A stretch of 64,000 nt of DNA from Callorhinus ursinus (Eukaryota; Chordata; Mammalia; Carnivora; Otariidae): NCBI RefSeq assembly GCF_003265705.1, contig NW_020312775.1, positions 4,606,822-4,670,821 of the forward strand, written 5' to 3'. The number at the start of each line of letters is the position of its first letter. Positions within the stretch are counted from its first letter, which is position 1. Below are positions 33,370 through 45,460 of this stretch, one piece after another. The position numbers were made by a program, and so were the translations under genes. The notes under the pieces are model-generated. The model saw only the letters and a program-made list of their open reading frames with translations, ran no database searches and was not told the origin of the DNA.

Positions 33370-33624
33370 AGTTTACATTTGTAGAGCACTTCTTATTTAC
33401 TAGCCACCATGCCAAGTGTTTTACCTGGATTATCTAATTTAATCCCCACAACGGTTGAAGAGGGTAGACATCGTTATTTCCCCGCATGATATCAACAAGG
33501 AAACTCAGACTGAGGGAAGTTAAGTGACTTGCCAAGGTATCAGAGGTAATAGGGGACGGAACTAGAATTTGAAGTCAGTCTGACACTAGAGCCCATGCTC
33601 CTAACACCTACACTACATTGTCTG
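33370..33624 (-). repeat. MIR, minus strand, near full length
   Basis: 'atgccaagtgttttacctgg', 'aatttaatccccacaacggt', 'aggaaactcagactgaggga', 'tgacttgccaaggtatcaga' and 'ctagagcccatgctcctaac' are the MIR complement in order. Confidence 0.92.
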
Positions 33625-34680
33625 TGTGTAGCATATGGGAGATGTAGTTGAGGGGGCCACTTGTGCAGGACAACTAATGCTGAAGACTGTCAGCAGATAG
33701 GTGACAGGTGTGCCCTGCAACAGATAAACTGCATGTGAGCAGTGACTGTGCATGGCACTCAAACCCAGGGCTATGGTCCTGCTGTCCATTGCCCAAATGT
33801 TTATGTCATTATCTCTAAGCATAACTGTGCTGGGAGAGGTAATTCTGCCAGGCACATCTCTGCAGATAAAAACCATTGCAATAAAAAATTGGCCTTACAG
33901 GACACCAGGTGGCAAGAAATAAGAATGGGAACAGGAAAGGTATGGATGCTTTGAGGGAAGCCTGAGGGTCCATGGGAGGCAGAGAATGAATAGCTTCTAC
34001 ATATTGTTTGCCAAATACACTTAGGGAAAGTCTCATTTTAAAAAATCCAGCCAACATACCAATGAACAGGTGAATAAGTAGTTGCTGGCAGGTGCACAAA
34101 ACCATAACAAAAATCCAGCTTTTCCTGCACAGTCTCATCCTTGATGGCTGTTCTCACTGATTCTATCCTAGCATGCCAAGATTTCTTCCATGACTGCCCT
34201 TTTAAATACAATTATCCTCCTCTGAGGAGTTCAGAGATTCTGGATCAGGGAGAGTTCCACATGTCACCAAGTTACTCTCCTCATGGCCAAGGAAGAAGTG
34301 CAAACAGTAGTGCCTTCCACAGACTGGAAGAAAATGCACCAAGAGGGAAGAGTGGGTCAAATGGAAAAAGAATGCATCAGGAAACCTAAGGTGACAGTGG
34401 CTCCCCAAGAAGTCCAATGCTTTTCCTCACATTCCATATAGCACACTGAACTTTGTCCTAGGAGCATTAAATCCAGTTTATATTAGTCATGAACACATAT
34501 ATTAGTAGTCAGTGGCATCGTGGAACTGCATTTTTATCTCCAGATTTATCCTGTTTTGACCTCCCGAAGTATTTTCTCACCATCACTCTGCCCACACCCC
34601 TCAGTTGTTATGTCTGGAGGACATAGGTTACATAGACCAATTCTCTCTCCTGGAACATCCAGCTCTCTGCCCTGTATGCT
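33625..34680. other. Spacer, no feature recognised
   Basis: About 1 kb of average-composition sequence. Several short frames on both strands have no recognisable homologue. Confidence 0.45.
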
Positions 34681-34684
34681 ATAC

Positions 34685-34800
34685 TCTATTCATTTACTTG
34701 TTGAGTGACCACTCTGAGCCAAGCTCTGTAGTAAGGCACCACAAAGGCTATAAAAGATACTTAGACACAGTCCCTGCCCTCAAATCGGAGAGAAAGCTGT
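34685..34800 (-). repeat. L2-like remnant, minus strand
   Basis: 'tgagccaagctctgtagtaa' followed by 'acagtccctgccctcaaatc' matches the L2 complement pattern. Confidence 0.55.
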
Positions 34801-34986
34801 AAAGAAATGTTTCCCAACTTTGAATTTTCTCCAGCCTTAGGAGCTACAAGTACAGATAAGGCCACTTAATGGCAATGACCTGGTTCTCTGCTGTTTACTC
34901 CCACCTGCTAAATTAGGAATTTTAAGCTCTTTGTCAATAATGTTTGTATTTTCAGCAAAAAAAAAAAAAAAAAAGGTGTTTGCAGG

Positions 34987-35190
34987 GACACCTGGGTGTC
35001 TCAGTTGGTTAAGCATCTGCCTTTGGCTCTGGTCATGATCCCGGGATCCTGAAATTAAGTCCTGCATCAGGCTCCCTGTCTGCTTCTCCCTCTCCCTCTG
35101 CTCCATCCCCCACTCATGCTCTCTCTCTTTCTCTCTCTCTCACTCACTCACTAACTCCATCTCAAATAAATAAATACAATCTTTAAAAAA
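34987..35190 (+). mobile_element. Can-SINE, plus strand, diverged
   Basis: Head acacctgggtgtctcagttg and tail aataaataaatacaatcttt with a long A run. The pyrimidine-rich part holds CT and CACT repeats. The TSD is not clear. The right flank is the palindrome at 35194-35213. Confidence 0.9.
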
Positions 35191-35193
35191 AAA

Positions 35194-35213
35194 AAAAACC
35201 GCTTGCGGTTTTT
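35194..35213. repeat. Short perfect palindrome next to SINE tail
   Basis: aaaaaccgc and gcggttttt form a perfect 9-bp inverted repeat with a TT loop, placed directly after the SINE poly(A). Confidence 0.8.
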
Positions 35214-35229
35214 ACTTAAAGCCCGGCTC

Positions 35230-35365
35230 CTGAGACTTAGACATGAACTAAGTGGGGAGCTGAACTTGGAACTAACTCCAAGCAGCATACAGTAGATGGG
35301 TGATATAAACTCAGGTCTGTTTAATTTCAGAACCTGAAATCTTAATGCCTATACTGTTATTATCT
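35230..35365 (-). repeat. MIR remnant, minus strand
   Basis: 'aagtggggagctgaacttgg', 'aactcaggtctgtttaattt' and 'cttaatgcctatactgtta' match the MIR 5' part in complement. Confidence 0.6.
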
Positions 35366-36778
35366 CCATACATTTAGAGTTTACCTTATTTGTGAATGCA
35401 AATTTTCCAGTGGAAATCATTTTGTCCTTTCATTTACACATTCCAAACTTGAGTTAGGAGTGTGGGCATAGGGAATACTGGAGAATGCAGTAAAAAAAAA
35501 AAAAGCCCTATGCCCCCATAAAGCAAAGTTTACAATCTCTCTCAGCTGTAGAAACAGAATTAGACTTTTTACAAAGCACTTCCCAATTCTGAGGGTAGAG
35601 AATTTCCAGAATTTGTCAATAGAAACACTAGACTGACAAGACAGGCTATAAGCTACTGAATACAAAGTACTCTACAGACTGTTCTCCACTTTTATTTTTA
35701 GATTATTTTCTGTGTAATAGTGGTAGCGGAAGCTGCCTACAATCCCTCCCATTCTGCCCCACTTTTCTCCTCAAGACTATGATTTCAAATGCATCTAATT
35801 ACTTCCCCATGCAGCATTAAATCAAGGTGCCTTCAAAATGGAGATGACCCAGTGAGTTTAATTATTCTCTAATGTGCCTCCCTGTGGCAAAGGTGGGTTT
35901 ACTAAATAACTAACCATTCTAGAAGACAGCAAGGGGTTTTGTTTATTTTTGTTTCATAAAGATGGAATATAAGATTTATCTGGGTTTTAAACCTTGAGTG
36001 CCATCTTTTTCAAATAATGGTACACTATAGCAAAACTGTTAACATCAACTCACTGAGAATCTCCTTCCCTATAACAATGCATGTGTTAAAATGAAAGCAA
36101 GACAAATTGAAGTGTAAGAAAAGAAGGTTTGTGGGCCTTTTATCCTTTGACTCGAGTCTATTTGGAAAATAACAATTTTATTTCTCTTTGAGTCCCTCTG
36201 CTTAATTTCCCTTTTATTTTTCCTTGCTAAAACACAATGTACCATGGCTTCAAAAAAAACGATTCTCAGTTCTCTCTAAAACAAGATGGCCATCTCTTGT
36301 CAGGTATTATTTTTACTCCACATGTGGAAATGAATTCACATCTAGAAAGGTTTTGTTGTTGTTTGTTTGTTTTTCTGTTAACAACACATAAATTTTCTTG
36401 AAGGGTTTTGCTTACCTGCTTCATGAGGAAGTGAAACAGTTGCTCTAAGACTGCTTTGAGTCATGATGTAGTATCAAGCTTTAAGGAACCATTTTTGTTA
36501 GCACCTACTTTACACTGTAAAGAGCATGCTAAAGAGACTCTAGGAGTCCCTGGAAGGAGGGCTGTACTATTAAGAGGTATTTGCTCATTGCATTCTTCAT
36601 TCATCCAGTCTTTCATCCTTGAGAAAATCTGTAATCTACTCATACGAAAATAAAGCATAGCAAAGGAGTTTTGTTGAATTAACTCATTTAAAGTCATGGC
36701 TGTTCTGGGGACCAAAGAGAACTGGAGTCAGAAGGGAGGGCAGTATACAATAGACTACATTCATTTGTGCTATACTCC
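35366..36778. other. Spacer, no feature recognised
   Basis: About 1.4 kb with short A and T runs only. No repeat family or exon recognised. Confidence 0.5.
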
Positions 36779-36904
36779 CTGCTTCACACAGAAGAGGGCC
36801 TGGGTATTTCTGGCTTTTCTATTAAAATGCCAGAACTTCCCTGCTCCACACAGCAGGAGGCCTGTGCTATTTTGTGGCTTTTCCACTAAAATATCAGAAT
36901 TTCC
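36779..36904. repeat. Two-unit 62-bp imperfect tandem duplication
   Basis: Unit 1 (36779-36840) starts ctgcttcacacagaagagg and ends cagaacttcc. Unit 2 (36841-36904) starts ctgctccacacagcaggagg and ends cagaatttcc. The units abut exactly and agree at roughly four of five positions. Confidence 0.88.
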
Positions 36905-36984
36905 CAGCCCTGACAAAGGCAACAAATGATAGTATGAGACTGAGGGTTCCTATATAGATTAAGAGTTGTTACCAGAATAATTAG

Positions 36985-37148
36985 TGCCATAGAACAGCAC
37001 TGTCCTATGATTTGAGACCTGAGTTCTAGGTCAAGATTTGTTCATCTCTAACCTAGAGAATTTTGAGCCTCAACATCCTCATTCTTAAAATGAGAAGGTT
37101 GGATAGAAGATGGTCTCTGTGGTAGCTTTCAGCTCTAGTATTCTATGA
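36985..37148 (+). repeat. MIR-type remnant, plus strand
   Basis: 'gagacctgagttctaggtca', 'gagcctcaacatcctcattc', 'aaaatgagaaggttggatag' and 'tagctttcagctctagtatt' match a MIR/MIRb. Confidence 0.75.
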
Positions 37149-37205
37149 TATTTCCCTTCTCCACCTCCTCTTCTTCCCTTGGCTTGAAGCAGACCACTGA
37201 ACTTG

Positions 37206-39514
37206 TTTTGTTCTGTTTTGTTTTGTTTTGTTTTGTTTTGTTTTGTTTTGTTTTGTTTTTACACATAATGTATTATTTGTTTCAGGGGTACAGGTCTGTG
37301 ATTCATCAGTCTTACACAATTCACAGCTTTACCATAGCACATACCCTCCCCAATGTCTATCACCCAACTATGCCATCTCTCCCACCCCCCTCTACTCCAG
37401 CAACCCTCAATTGGTTTCCTGAGATTAAAGTCTCTTATGGTTTGTCTCTCTCTCAGGTTTCATCTTGTTTCATTTTTCCCTCCCTTCCCCTATGATTGTC
37501 TGTCTTGTTTCTCAAATTCCACATATCAGTGAGATCATATGCTACTTGCCTTTCTCTGACTGGCTTATTTTGCTTACCATAATACCCTCTAGTTCCATCC
37601 ACGTCATTGCAAATGGCGAGATTTCATTTTTTGATGGCTGCATAATATTCCATTGTATATATATATATACCACATCTTCTTTATCCATTCATCTGTTGAT
37701 GGACATCTAGGCTCTTTCCATAGTTTGGCTATTGTGGACATTGCTGCTATAAACATTGGGGTGCATATGCCCCTTTGGATCACTACATTTGTATCTTTGT
37801 GGTAAATACCCAGTAGTGCAATTGCTAGGTTATAGGATAGCTCTATTTTCAACTTTTTGAGGACCCTCCATATTGTTTTCCAGAGTGGCTGTACCAGCTT
37901 GCATTCCCACCAACAGTGTAGGAGGGTTCCCCTTTCTCCACATCCCCACCAACATCTGTCGTTTCCTGACTTGTTAATTTTAGCCATTCTGACTGGCGTG
38001 AGGTGGTATCTCATTGAGGTTTTGATTTGGATTTCCCTGATGCCAAGCGATGCTGAGCACTTTTTCATGTGTCTGTTGGCCATTTGGATGTCTTCTTTGC
38101 AGAAATGTCTGTTCATGTATTCTGCCCATTTCTTGATTGGATCATTTGTTCTTTGGGTGTTGAGTTTGATAAGTTCTTTATAGATTTTGGATACTAGCCC
38201 TTTATCTGATATGTCATTTGCAAATATCTTCCCCATTCTGTCAGTTGTCTTTTGGTTTTGTTGATTGTTTCCTTTGCTGTGCAAAAGCTTTTTATCTTGA
38301 TGAAGTCCCAATAGTTCATTTTTGCCCTTGCTTCCCTTGCTTTTGGCGATGTGTCTAGGAAGAAGTTGCTGCGGCTGAGGTCAAAGAGGTTGCTGCGTGT
38401 GTTCTGCTTTAGGATTTTGATGGATTCTTGTCTCACATTTAGGTCTTTCATTCCTTTTGAGTCTCTTTTTGTGTGTTGTGTAAGGAAATGGTCCAGTTTC
38501 ATTTCTGCATGTGGCTGTCCAGTTTTCCCAACACCGTTTGTTGAAGAGACTGTCTTTTTTCCATTGGACATTCTTTCCTGCTTTGTCAAAGATTAGTTGA
38601 CCATAGAGTTGAGGCTCCATATCAGGGCTCTCTATTCTGTTCCATTGATCTATGTGTCTGTTTTTGTGCCAGTACCATACTGTCTTGATAATCACAGCTT
38701 TGTAATAGAGCTTGAAGTCCGGAATTGTTATGCCACCAGCTTTGCTTTTCTTTTTCAACATTCCTCTGGCTATTCAGGGTCTTTTTTGGTTCCATACAAA
38801 TTTTAGGATAATTTGTTCCATTTCCTTGAAAAAAGTGAATGGTATTTTGATAGGGATTGCATTAAATGTGTAGATTGCTCTAGGTAGCCTAGACATTTTC
38901 ACAATATTTGTTCTTCCAATCTATGAGCATGGAACGTTTTTCCATTTCTTTGTGTCTTCCTCCATTTCTTTCATGAGTATTCTATAGTTTTCTGAGTACA
39001 GATTCTTTGCCTCTTTGGTTAGATTTCTTCCTAGGTATTTTATGGTTTGGGGTGCAATTGTAAATGGGATCAACTCCTTAATTTCTCTTTCTTCTGTCTT
39101 GTTGGCATATAGAAATGCAACTGATTTCTGTGCATTGATTTTATATCCTGCCACTTTACTGAATTCCTGTATGAGTTCTAGCAGTTTTGGGGTAGAGTCT
39201 TTTGGGTTTTCCACATAAAGTATCATATCATCTGCAAAAAGTGGGAGTTTCACTTCTTCATTGCCAATTAAGTTGCCTTTTATTTCTTTTTGTTGTCTGA
39301 TTGCTGAGGCTAGGACTTTTAGTACTATGTTGAATAGTAGTGGTGATAGTGGACATCCCTGCCATGTTCCTGACCTTAGGGGAAAAGCTCTCAGTTTTTC
39401 CTCTTTGAGAATGATATTCACTGTGGGTTTTCCATAGATGGATTTTATGATATTGGGGTATGTACACTCTATCCCTATGCTGTGAAGAGTTTTAATCAAG
39501 AAAGGTTGCTGTAC
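37206..39514 (-). mobile_element. 5'-truncated L1, minus strand
   Basis: The tail is a (TTTTG)n array at 37206-37259, the complement of an (AAAAC)n tail. The 3' UTR complement follows, then ORF2 from its stop at about 37600 to the RT palm (FADDMILY near 39210-39235), ending at 39514. Frames 37604-38311 and 38921-39499 cover much of it, with frameshifts between. The Cys knuckle reads [19 protein letters not shown] could not fix a TSD. Confidence 0.93.
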
Positions 39515-40365
39515 TTTTTGTATTTAATTTTAACATTGGGATCACTTGGGGAACTTTAAAAAAATACGGGGTCTCTCTCCCATTGACTTGAAGCTAGCTT
39601 AAATAGTGGGCACTGAAGGGGTGTGCTTACTGAAATGTCACTAAAATATTTCTTAGAATTACTGAAGAACCAACTCAAGGAGGCCAGAAACAAAGGTAGC
39701 TGCAGAGAAATATCAGGTGCATTTCATGAATCTTCTTTCTAGGGCAGTGCTTTTTAATTTTAATGTCTACCCCTAAATCAGTCAGCTTTGGACAGAAGAA
39801 GATAGGAATGACTACTTTATATACAGCGTCATTTTCAGAAAAGGGAAAATTCTGAGCTAGGCAGCTGCCCTTCAAAGTGTTTACTATAACCATCAGGGTG
39901 AAAATGAGCATGGAACTTGCAATAGAAGAATATAGAGCAGGAGTCGTGCCTCCTTTCAATTGAAAGCTTGTTAGTTTAGATAACTATAATCATGCTAATA
40001 TATAATCTTATTGCTTCTTTGTTTCATGTGTTTCCTTTCAGATATTTTTAAGTGCTTAATTTAAAAAAATCTAACAGTACAAAACAGTGTACAATGAAAA
40101 GTAAATCTGCCTTCCACCCTGGATTAACCACTTTGCAGTCTTCTCAGGTTCTCTGCACAGAGATTCTACAGTTAAGTCTCTCACACTTGGATCTTTGCAA
40201 AGACCAAAGTTTCTAGATCTGAGTTTGATGCAACAAGACAATGTCATTTGGAGAGTTTTCATAATCATATTATTATGGAAAGACTTTCCAGGAAATAAAT
40301 TGTACACTATCCATTTGAAATGGAAACTTAAGTAGATCAAATGAACATCATAATACCACCTTACA
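39515..40365. other. Spacer with a possible MER5-like scrap
   Basis: 'ttgggatcacttggggaact' at about 39535 may be a MER5-type scrap. The minus-strand frame 39675-39959 (94 codons) is not recognised. Confidence 0.45.
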
Positions 40366-40369
40366 CTTG

Positions 40370-40520
40370 TATTACAGGACTTGAAATTTTGCAGAGCACT
40401 TTTATATGCATTATTTCATTTGATCTTCCTTTTGATTCTGTGAACTTCTGCAGGCCAGATATTTTCCCCTAATTAAGTGATTTCTGAGGTTCAAAGAAGT
40501 TGATTTGTCCCATAATCATG
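40370..40520 (-). repeat. MIR-like remnant, minus strand
   Basis: 'gcagagcacttttatatgca', 'ttatttcatttgatcttcct' and 'gaggttcaaagaagttgatt' match a decayed MIR complement. Confidence 0.55.
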
Positions 40521-40820
40521 TTTCTCACCAAAATAAAAGGACTTCTCGGGGTGCTTTGAATATATCATAGGTAAAATTGAAATATAATGAAATATTCATT
40601 TTCAATACTTCTCAGGAGCCCTCTTGTCCCTGACTGCAAAATCCTACTTGGATTACTCCTAAGGCAGGGTGTACAACCCCTTTCACCAATTAAAATATTC
40701 CCTGGGTTTTCCCAGGCCCAGCTACTATGATTAACTTACCAAGCTCGGGTAATGATGACAATAACTTGCAATTAACTAAAATTTTCCAGTTTACCATGGA
40801 GCTTCATGCCCAGGCAAGTA

Positions 40821-41060
40821 TCAATTCATTCAACAAATATTCCTGCTCTGTGCCAGGCACTGTTCTAGACACTGGAGACACAGTGGTACACAAGACAGGC
40901 AAGCTCCCTAATCTCAAAGAGTTTACATTCCATTGGAGGAAGAGAAACAAAGAAGAAAACAAATGAATATGAATTTTGGATGATGATGAGCACTATAAAG
41001 AAAATAAAACAAAATGATGAGTGATATGACAGAGAATGACCTTTGCAGGGTACTCGCTAC
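40821..41060 (-). repeat. L2 3' end, minus strand
   Basis: 'attcattcaacaaatattcc', 'tgccaggcactgttctagac', 'agtggtacacaagacaggca' and 'gagtttacattccattggag' are the complement of the L2 3' end in order. Confidence 0.82.
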
Positions 41061-41107
41061 TTTAGATTAGAGATGTCCAGAAGACTCTGAGGAGTCGGTC
41101 TTTGAGC

Positions 41108-41337
41108 TGAGAATTGAATTCTAGTCCTGGAGCTATGTATGCTCTTTGCTAGCTGTGTGAACTTCAGGCAAATTAGTTAACTTATTTAAGTTTCAGTTTA
41201 TTCCTCTGTAAAACATGGGTTATAGAAAGTAGTATAATAATGGTATCTACCTCATGGTATTATTTTGAGGATTTAAGTGAGGTAATATAGAAAATTACAA
41301 AGTTTAATACTTAAGTGCCCAACAAAGATTAGTGCAT
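41108..41337 (+). repeat. MIR, plus strand
   Basis: 'tgctagctgtgtgaacttca', 'caaattagttaacttattta', 'cagtttattcctctgtaaaa' and 'taatggtatctacctcatgg' follow the MIR core order. Confidence 0.88.
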
Positions 41338-42294
41338 AGTTATCCGTGATTTCACTTTGTCCTCATAACAATCCGTTAAATTGGTGTGGGGATTATTAAG
41401 TTTTTTAGTTAGGAAAATTGATATTTAGGGAGATGAAATGATAATGGGTCACTCAAGGAAAACTTTTCCAGATTATCTATTTGCAGTTAGAGAGTTCTAG
41501 CAATCCTATCTTTGAGATACTTTGATGGACTAAAGACCGGGGAGGTTTGGGGACAGGCAACCATTTTATGTTGTTCACATCAAAACAGGCCTTGCTATCT
41601 CATTCTCAGACTTCTAGAAAGATATGAAGCAATCATTTTAATGGTCTCTAAAAAGAAAGCATTAGTATAGGGGGTCAGTGATACTAAATATTATAGGTAT
41701 AAATCATCTTCATTAGGTTAATTGAAAGTGTGCTCCATCACCAGCTCCTGAATAATAAGTAATACTCATTCATTAAAATGGATACTCTCCTGTAAAACTC
41801 CACCCTATTTTTTGCTTAGCCTAGTACATTTCCAATCTAATAGAGTTAGAAAAAATTAATTTGCATATGCTCAAATCATTACATTTTTATATTCAACAGT
41901 GTCTGATATATAGAATCTACAAAACTTGCGTTATTACAAACTGATAGGTTGTGATGGTGCATAATAAAGTCAACCCAATGTTCACAGGAATGATTCATAA
42001 TCCTAGAATAAAAAAACCAAACTCCTTAGTGAAATAACCTCTCTAAAGGGGAACGTCGAACATGTCTTCCTATGCCTACCAGAGAGCCAGTCACAACATT
42101 CCTATCAGGGCCCCTAGAATATGAAACCCTCTTCAGGACATAATCTGAGGTCTACCTTCATCCATATCTTTAGCAAAATGAACAGGAGTAGGCCAGATGC
42201 CCTGTCCCGAGTAAGGTCAGGGGCCAATGGACTGATGGTTTTAAATTACACTATATATTGCAAAGATTGTCCCTTTTGTTGTCATTCCACTTAA
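41338..42294. other. Spacer, no feature recognised
   Basis: AT-rich sequence with no named repeat and no exon-like frame. Confidence 0.5.
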
Positions 42295-42395
42295 TAGATA
42301 ACATGCAGTGTTATTATGTGCCAGCTTTCATTTGGGGCATTTTATGTGGATTAACTAATTAAATTCTCACAGCAATCTTATAAAGATAAGTACTA

Positions 42396-43005
42396 TGTAT
42401 TAGTTTGTTAGGATTGCCATAAGAAGGGGTGCCTGGGTGGCTCAGTCATTAAGCGTCTGCCTTCAGCTCAGGTCATGATCCCAGGGTCCTGGGATTGAGC
42501 CCCACATGGGGCTCCCGGCTCCGCGGGAAGCCTGCTTCTCCCTCTCCCACTCTCCCTGCTTGTGTTCCCTCTCTCGCTGTCTGTCTCTCTATCAAATATA
42601 TAAATAAAATATTTTAAAAAAAAAAGGATTGCCATAAGAAAATGTCACAGAGTGGGTAGCTTAAATGACAGAAATTAATTTTCTCAAAGTTCTGGAGACT
42701 AAAATTTCAAGTTCAAGGTATTGGCAGGGTTAGTTTCCTCTGAAGCCTCTCTACTTGGCTTACAAGTGACTGCCTTCTTACTGCCTGTTTACATGGTCTC
42801 TCCTCTGCACATGTGCACCCCTGGTGTTTCTTCCTCTTCTACACTGTCATATTGGATTAAGACCCCACCCTAATGGCCCCATTTTAACTTAATCACTTCT
42901 TTAAAGGTCTTTTGTCCAGATGAAGCTACATTCTGAAGTACTGGGTGTTAGAACTTCAATATATGAATACAGGGGCAGGGAATAGGCACAATTTAGCTCA
43001 TAACA
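42396..43005 (-). mobile_element. MLT1-type solo LTR (ERVL-MaLR), minus strand
   Basis: Left edge tgtattagtttgttaggat and right edge tttagctcataaca, the complement of an MLT1 LTR running TG...CA. Internal landmarks are 'ctcaaagttctggagactaa', 'catattggattaagacccca' and 'taacttaatcacttctttaa'. No internal retroviral coding region is present. It carries the SINE at 42426-42625. A 5-bp TSD is only approximate. Confidence 0.9.
42426..42625 (+). mobile_element. Can-SINE, plus strand, inside MLT1
   Basis: Full-length copy with gggtgcctgggtggctcag head and A-rich tail. The TSD ggattgccataagaa is perfect at 42411-42425 and 42626-42640. Confidence 0.97.
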
Positions 43006-43045
43006 TAAGATTATTATCTTTGCTTTAAAAATGAGGAAAATGAGG

Positions 43046-43236
43046 GGCGCCTGGGTGGCTCAGTCGTTAAGCGTCTGCCTTCAGCTCAGGTCATGATCCC
43101 ATGGTTCTGGAATCGAGCCCCGCATCAGGCTCCCTGCTCTGTGGGAAGCCTGCTGCTCCTTCTCCCACTCCTCCTGTTTGTGTTCCTGCTCTGGCTGTCT
43201 CTCTCTCTGTCAAATAAATAAATAAAATCTTTTTAA
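43046..43236 (+). mobile_element. Can-SINE, plus strand, inside MIR
   Basis: Head ggcgcctgggtggctcagtc and tail caaataaataaataaaatct. The TSD aaaatgagg lies at 43037-43045 and 43237-43245. Confidence 0.95.
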
Positions 43237-43345
43237 AAAATGAGGAACTAGGAGATGAGGTATCTTGTCCCAGGCAACACAATAGTAAGTGACAGGGCTA
43301 AGAATTGAACCCAAGGAATTTGGCTCCTAAATGAATAGGCTTTTT

Positions 43346-44379
43346 ACTCACTACCTTAGGGTACAGTGTGTGCCAGGATGGTGGGGTTCTCTGACCCCCT
43401 CCCTGAATACTTCCTAGTAAACTGGTTTCTCTGAAGTTTTTCATTCTATGTAGAATGGAGACAGCCTTTAATGGTTATTACTGTTTTTATTGTTATTTTG
43501 AAGTGGGAGAAGGGGAGGGCAGGATAACGTTTGTTTACCCAGAGAGTAGTTTATACTGAGTAGACATTCCCTGGAAGATGACATCTCTGAGGGACAACCC
43601 CATCTTTCTTGTATCATAATTGCCTCCATGTGGGATACAACAAATTCTGTGAAAAATAGAACCAGGGAACCTTGGCTTCTCTCCGAGGTCCCCAATGTCA
43701 AATCTCCTAAGACCTCTTAGTGGCTGGGTATGTTTCCACATTGGTCTTACTTCCTGTTTTCAGTGAGGGAAGAGAAGGGAAAAAGTGAGGACAAGCCTTA
43801 TCAGAGCAGACCATAAAGGTGGCCTGAACCCCTGAAAATTCTGCTCTAGAGATGACATCATGGAAATCTGTCTGATATGATAGATCATATCCTGCCTTGC
43901 TTTTTAGAGTTATTTGAGCTGATTATTACCAATTTGGTCTACCTTCATCCTTTCTGAAGAACTGTTTTAAATAAAATGTTTTCTTTTTCAAAATGGAAGT
44001 AGGAGGTTGAAGAACAATATGATGAAATTTGCATATGCCATAACTCTAAGTCTGCTTTATGCAGGTATTCCAGCACTGATAAGATGATTCTGAGAAATAT
44101 TTGTCAGTGGCTTCTAAGGGACACATACATTCTTCCAGGTTTGTAGGATAAATCCACGATTATTAAGTGTTTTCAAACCATTAAGTCCTTTTAGATTTCT
44201 AAATGTTACACCTGAAAAGATTTTAAAATGGCCAATTTTCCATTGACTTTTTTTACAAAGAAGTCAAGAAATTAAGACATTACAATTAATAAAACCTACC
44301 TATTTGTTAGCCTTAGAACTGGCTTTTTCTAAGTTATCCTCCCTTTGCCACTGATAAGAAATGACCAGGTCAATTTATT
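43346..44379. other. Spacer, no feature recognised
   Basis: Two overlapping minus-strand frames near 43468-43741 are not recognised. No named repeat. Confidence 0.5.
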
Positions 44380-45000
44380 CTTGAATGTTCAAGCTGAAAG
44401 AATATTAGAGATTACTTAGCCCAGCTCCTTCATAAACCACTGGAAAACATTTAATAAGCCCCAGTAATGTGGGGATGTTTTTTCCTTGTTCTCCGCTGTC
44501 CTTCCAAAGCCTAGCAAAATGTTTGGCCTATGATAGGTATTCAATAAGTAGTTTCAAATGAGGAAATGATTAAATACTCTTATGGCTGAAAAAGACCTTT
44601 AAAAAGGCTATATAATTAATTTCCCTAAATTTTTAAAAGCCATATAAAATCCTCTACAAAATACACATTTATCCTGTTGCTGAAGGCTATCAAAAAAGGA
44701 AATTTTACAACCTCTGTAGTAGAGTATTCCAAATACTAACGACCTTCACTGATCAGAAATCTCTCTCTGATAGATTCTCTGTCCCTCATTTGCACTATTC
44801 CCAACTTGCTTATTTCCTTGAAGGCCAATGTTCACAGTTGCCCTTCTGTCATTTTTCTCTAGCCTGGATAAGCTTTACCATTTTAACTTTTTAGTATTCT
44901 TCTTTGTTCTCTTTTTAGGACTTCTAAGCTTTTCTTAGTCCCTCTTAAGTACTAAAATCACTCTGAATGTACAGATGTCAAATATTAAAATGATCACAAA
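44380..45000 (+). repeat. Ancient LINE-like scraps (L2 and possibly CR1/L3)
   Basis: 'ctagcaaaatgtttggccta' to 'ggtattcaataagtag' (about 44510-44555) looks like an L2-type 3' end. From 44640, 'tagtagagtattccaaatac', 'tcactgatcagaaatctctc' and later text recall a CR1/L3 3' end. Both are weak calls. Confidence 0.35.
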
Positions 45001-45460
45001 AATGTAAATGGGACTTAGATAAAATCTATTTCAAATACACGCAAAAATGATAAGGATAAGCCTATTTTCTTCATTATAACAGTACTCCTGAATGGACAGG
45101 GGTGTTTGACAAGAAGGGAAGAGGAAAGAGGAAAGATTTTTTTCTGTTTTCCTCCATTTTCCCATGTGAATTTTTTTCGGTCTCCCTTACAGTCTATACC
45201 TGACAATTCTCTAGGAGACTGCTATTTCCATTGCATTGTGGTACCTGTTAGCTGAACTGCAAATTGTCATTTTCTTTTTTGGGAGCACTAGTAGGACTGA
45301 AGAAAAATCAAAAAAATTGTTTCTAATTATTGCAGTACAAAAGCTGACCAGAAACATCACAAATCCAACCTATTTCTCACTTGAGTGGCAGATCCTCAAC
45401 ATTGCGGGCTCCTTTCTTGATTAGCAACAATAGTTGATTTTTAAGAATATGCTTTGACTG

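Larger units (their letters stand above)
42295..43345 (-). repeat. MIR, minus strand, split by MLT1 and a SINE
   Basis: Three MIR pieces in order on the minus strand: 42295-42395 ('ttattatgtgccagctttca', 'aattctcacagcaatcttat'), 43006-43045 ('aagattattatctttgcttt', 'aaaatgaggaaaa') and 43237-43345 ('aacacaatagtaagtgacag', 'aattgaacccaaggaattt'). The gaps are filled by an MLT1 LTR and a Can-SINE. Confidence 0.85.

Noticed and set aside
36781..36904. CRISPR-like repeat array
   Set aside because: Only two adjacent degenerate units with no spacers, in a mammalian genome.
42396..43005. Possible endogenous retrovirus coding region next to the LTR
   Set aside because: Only a solo MaLR LTR is present. 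No gag, pol or env-like sequence flanks it.
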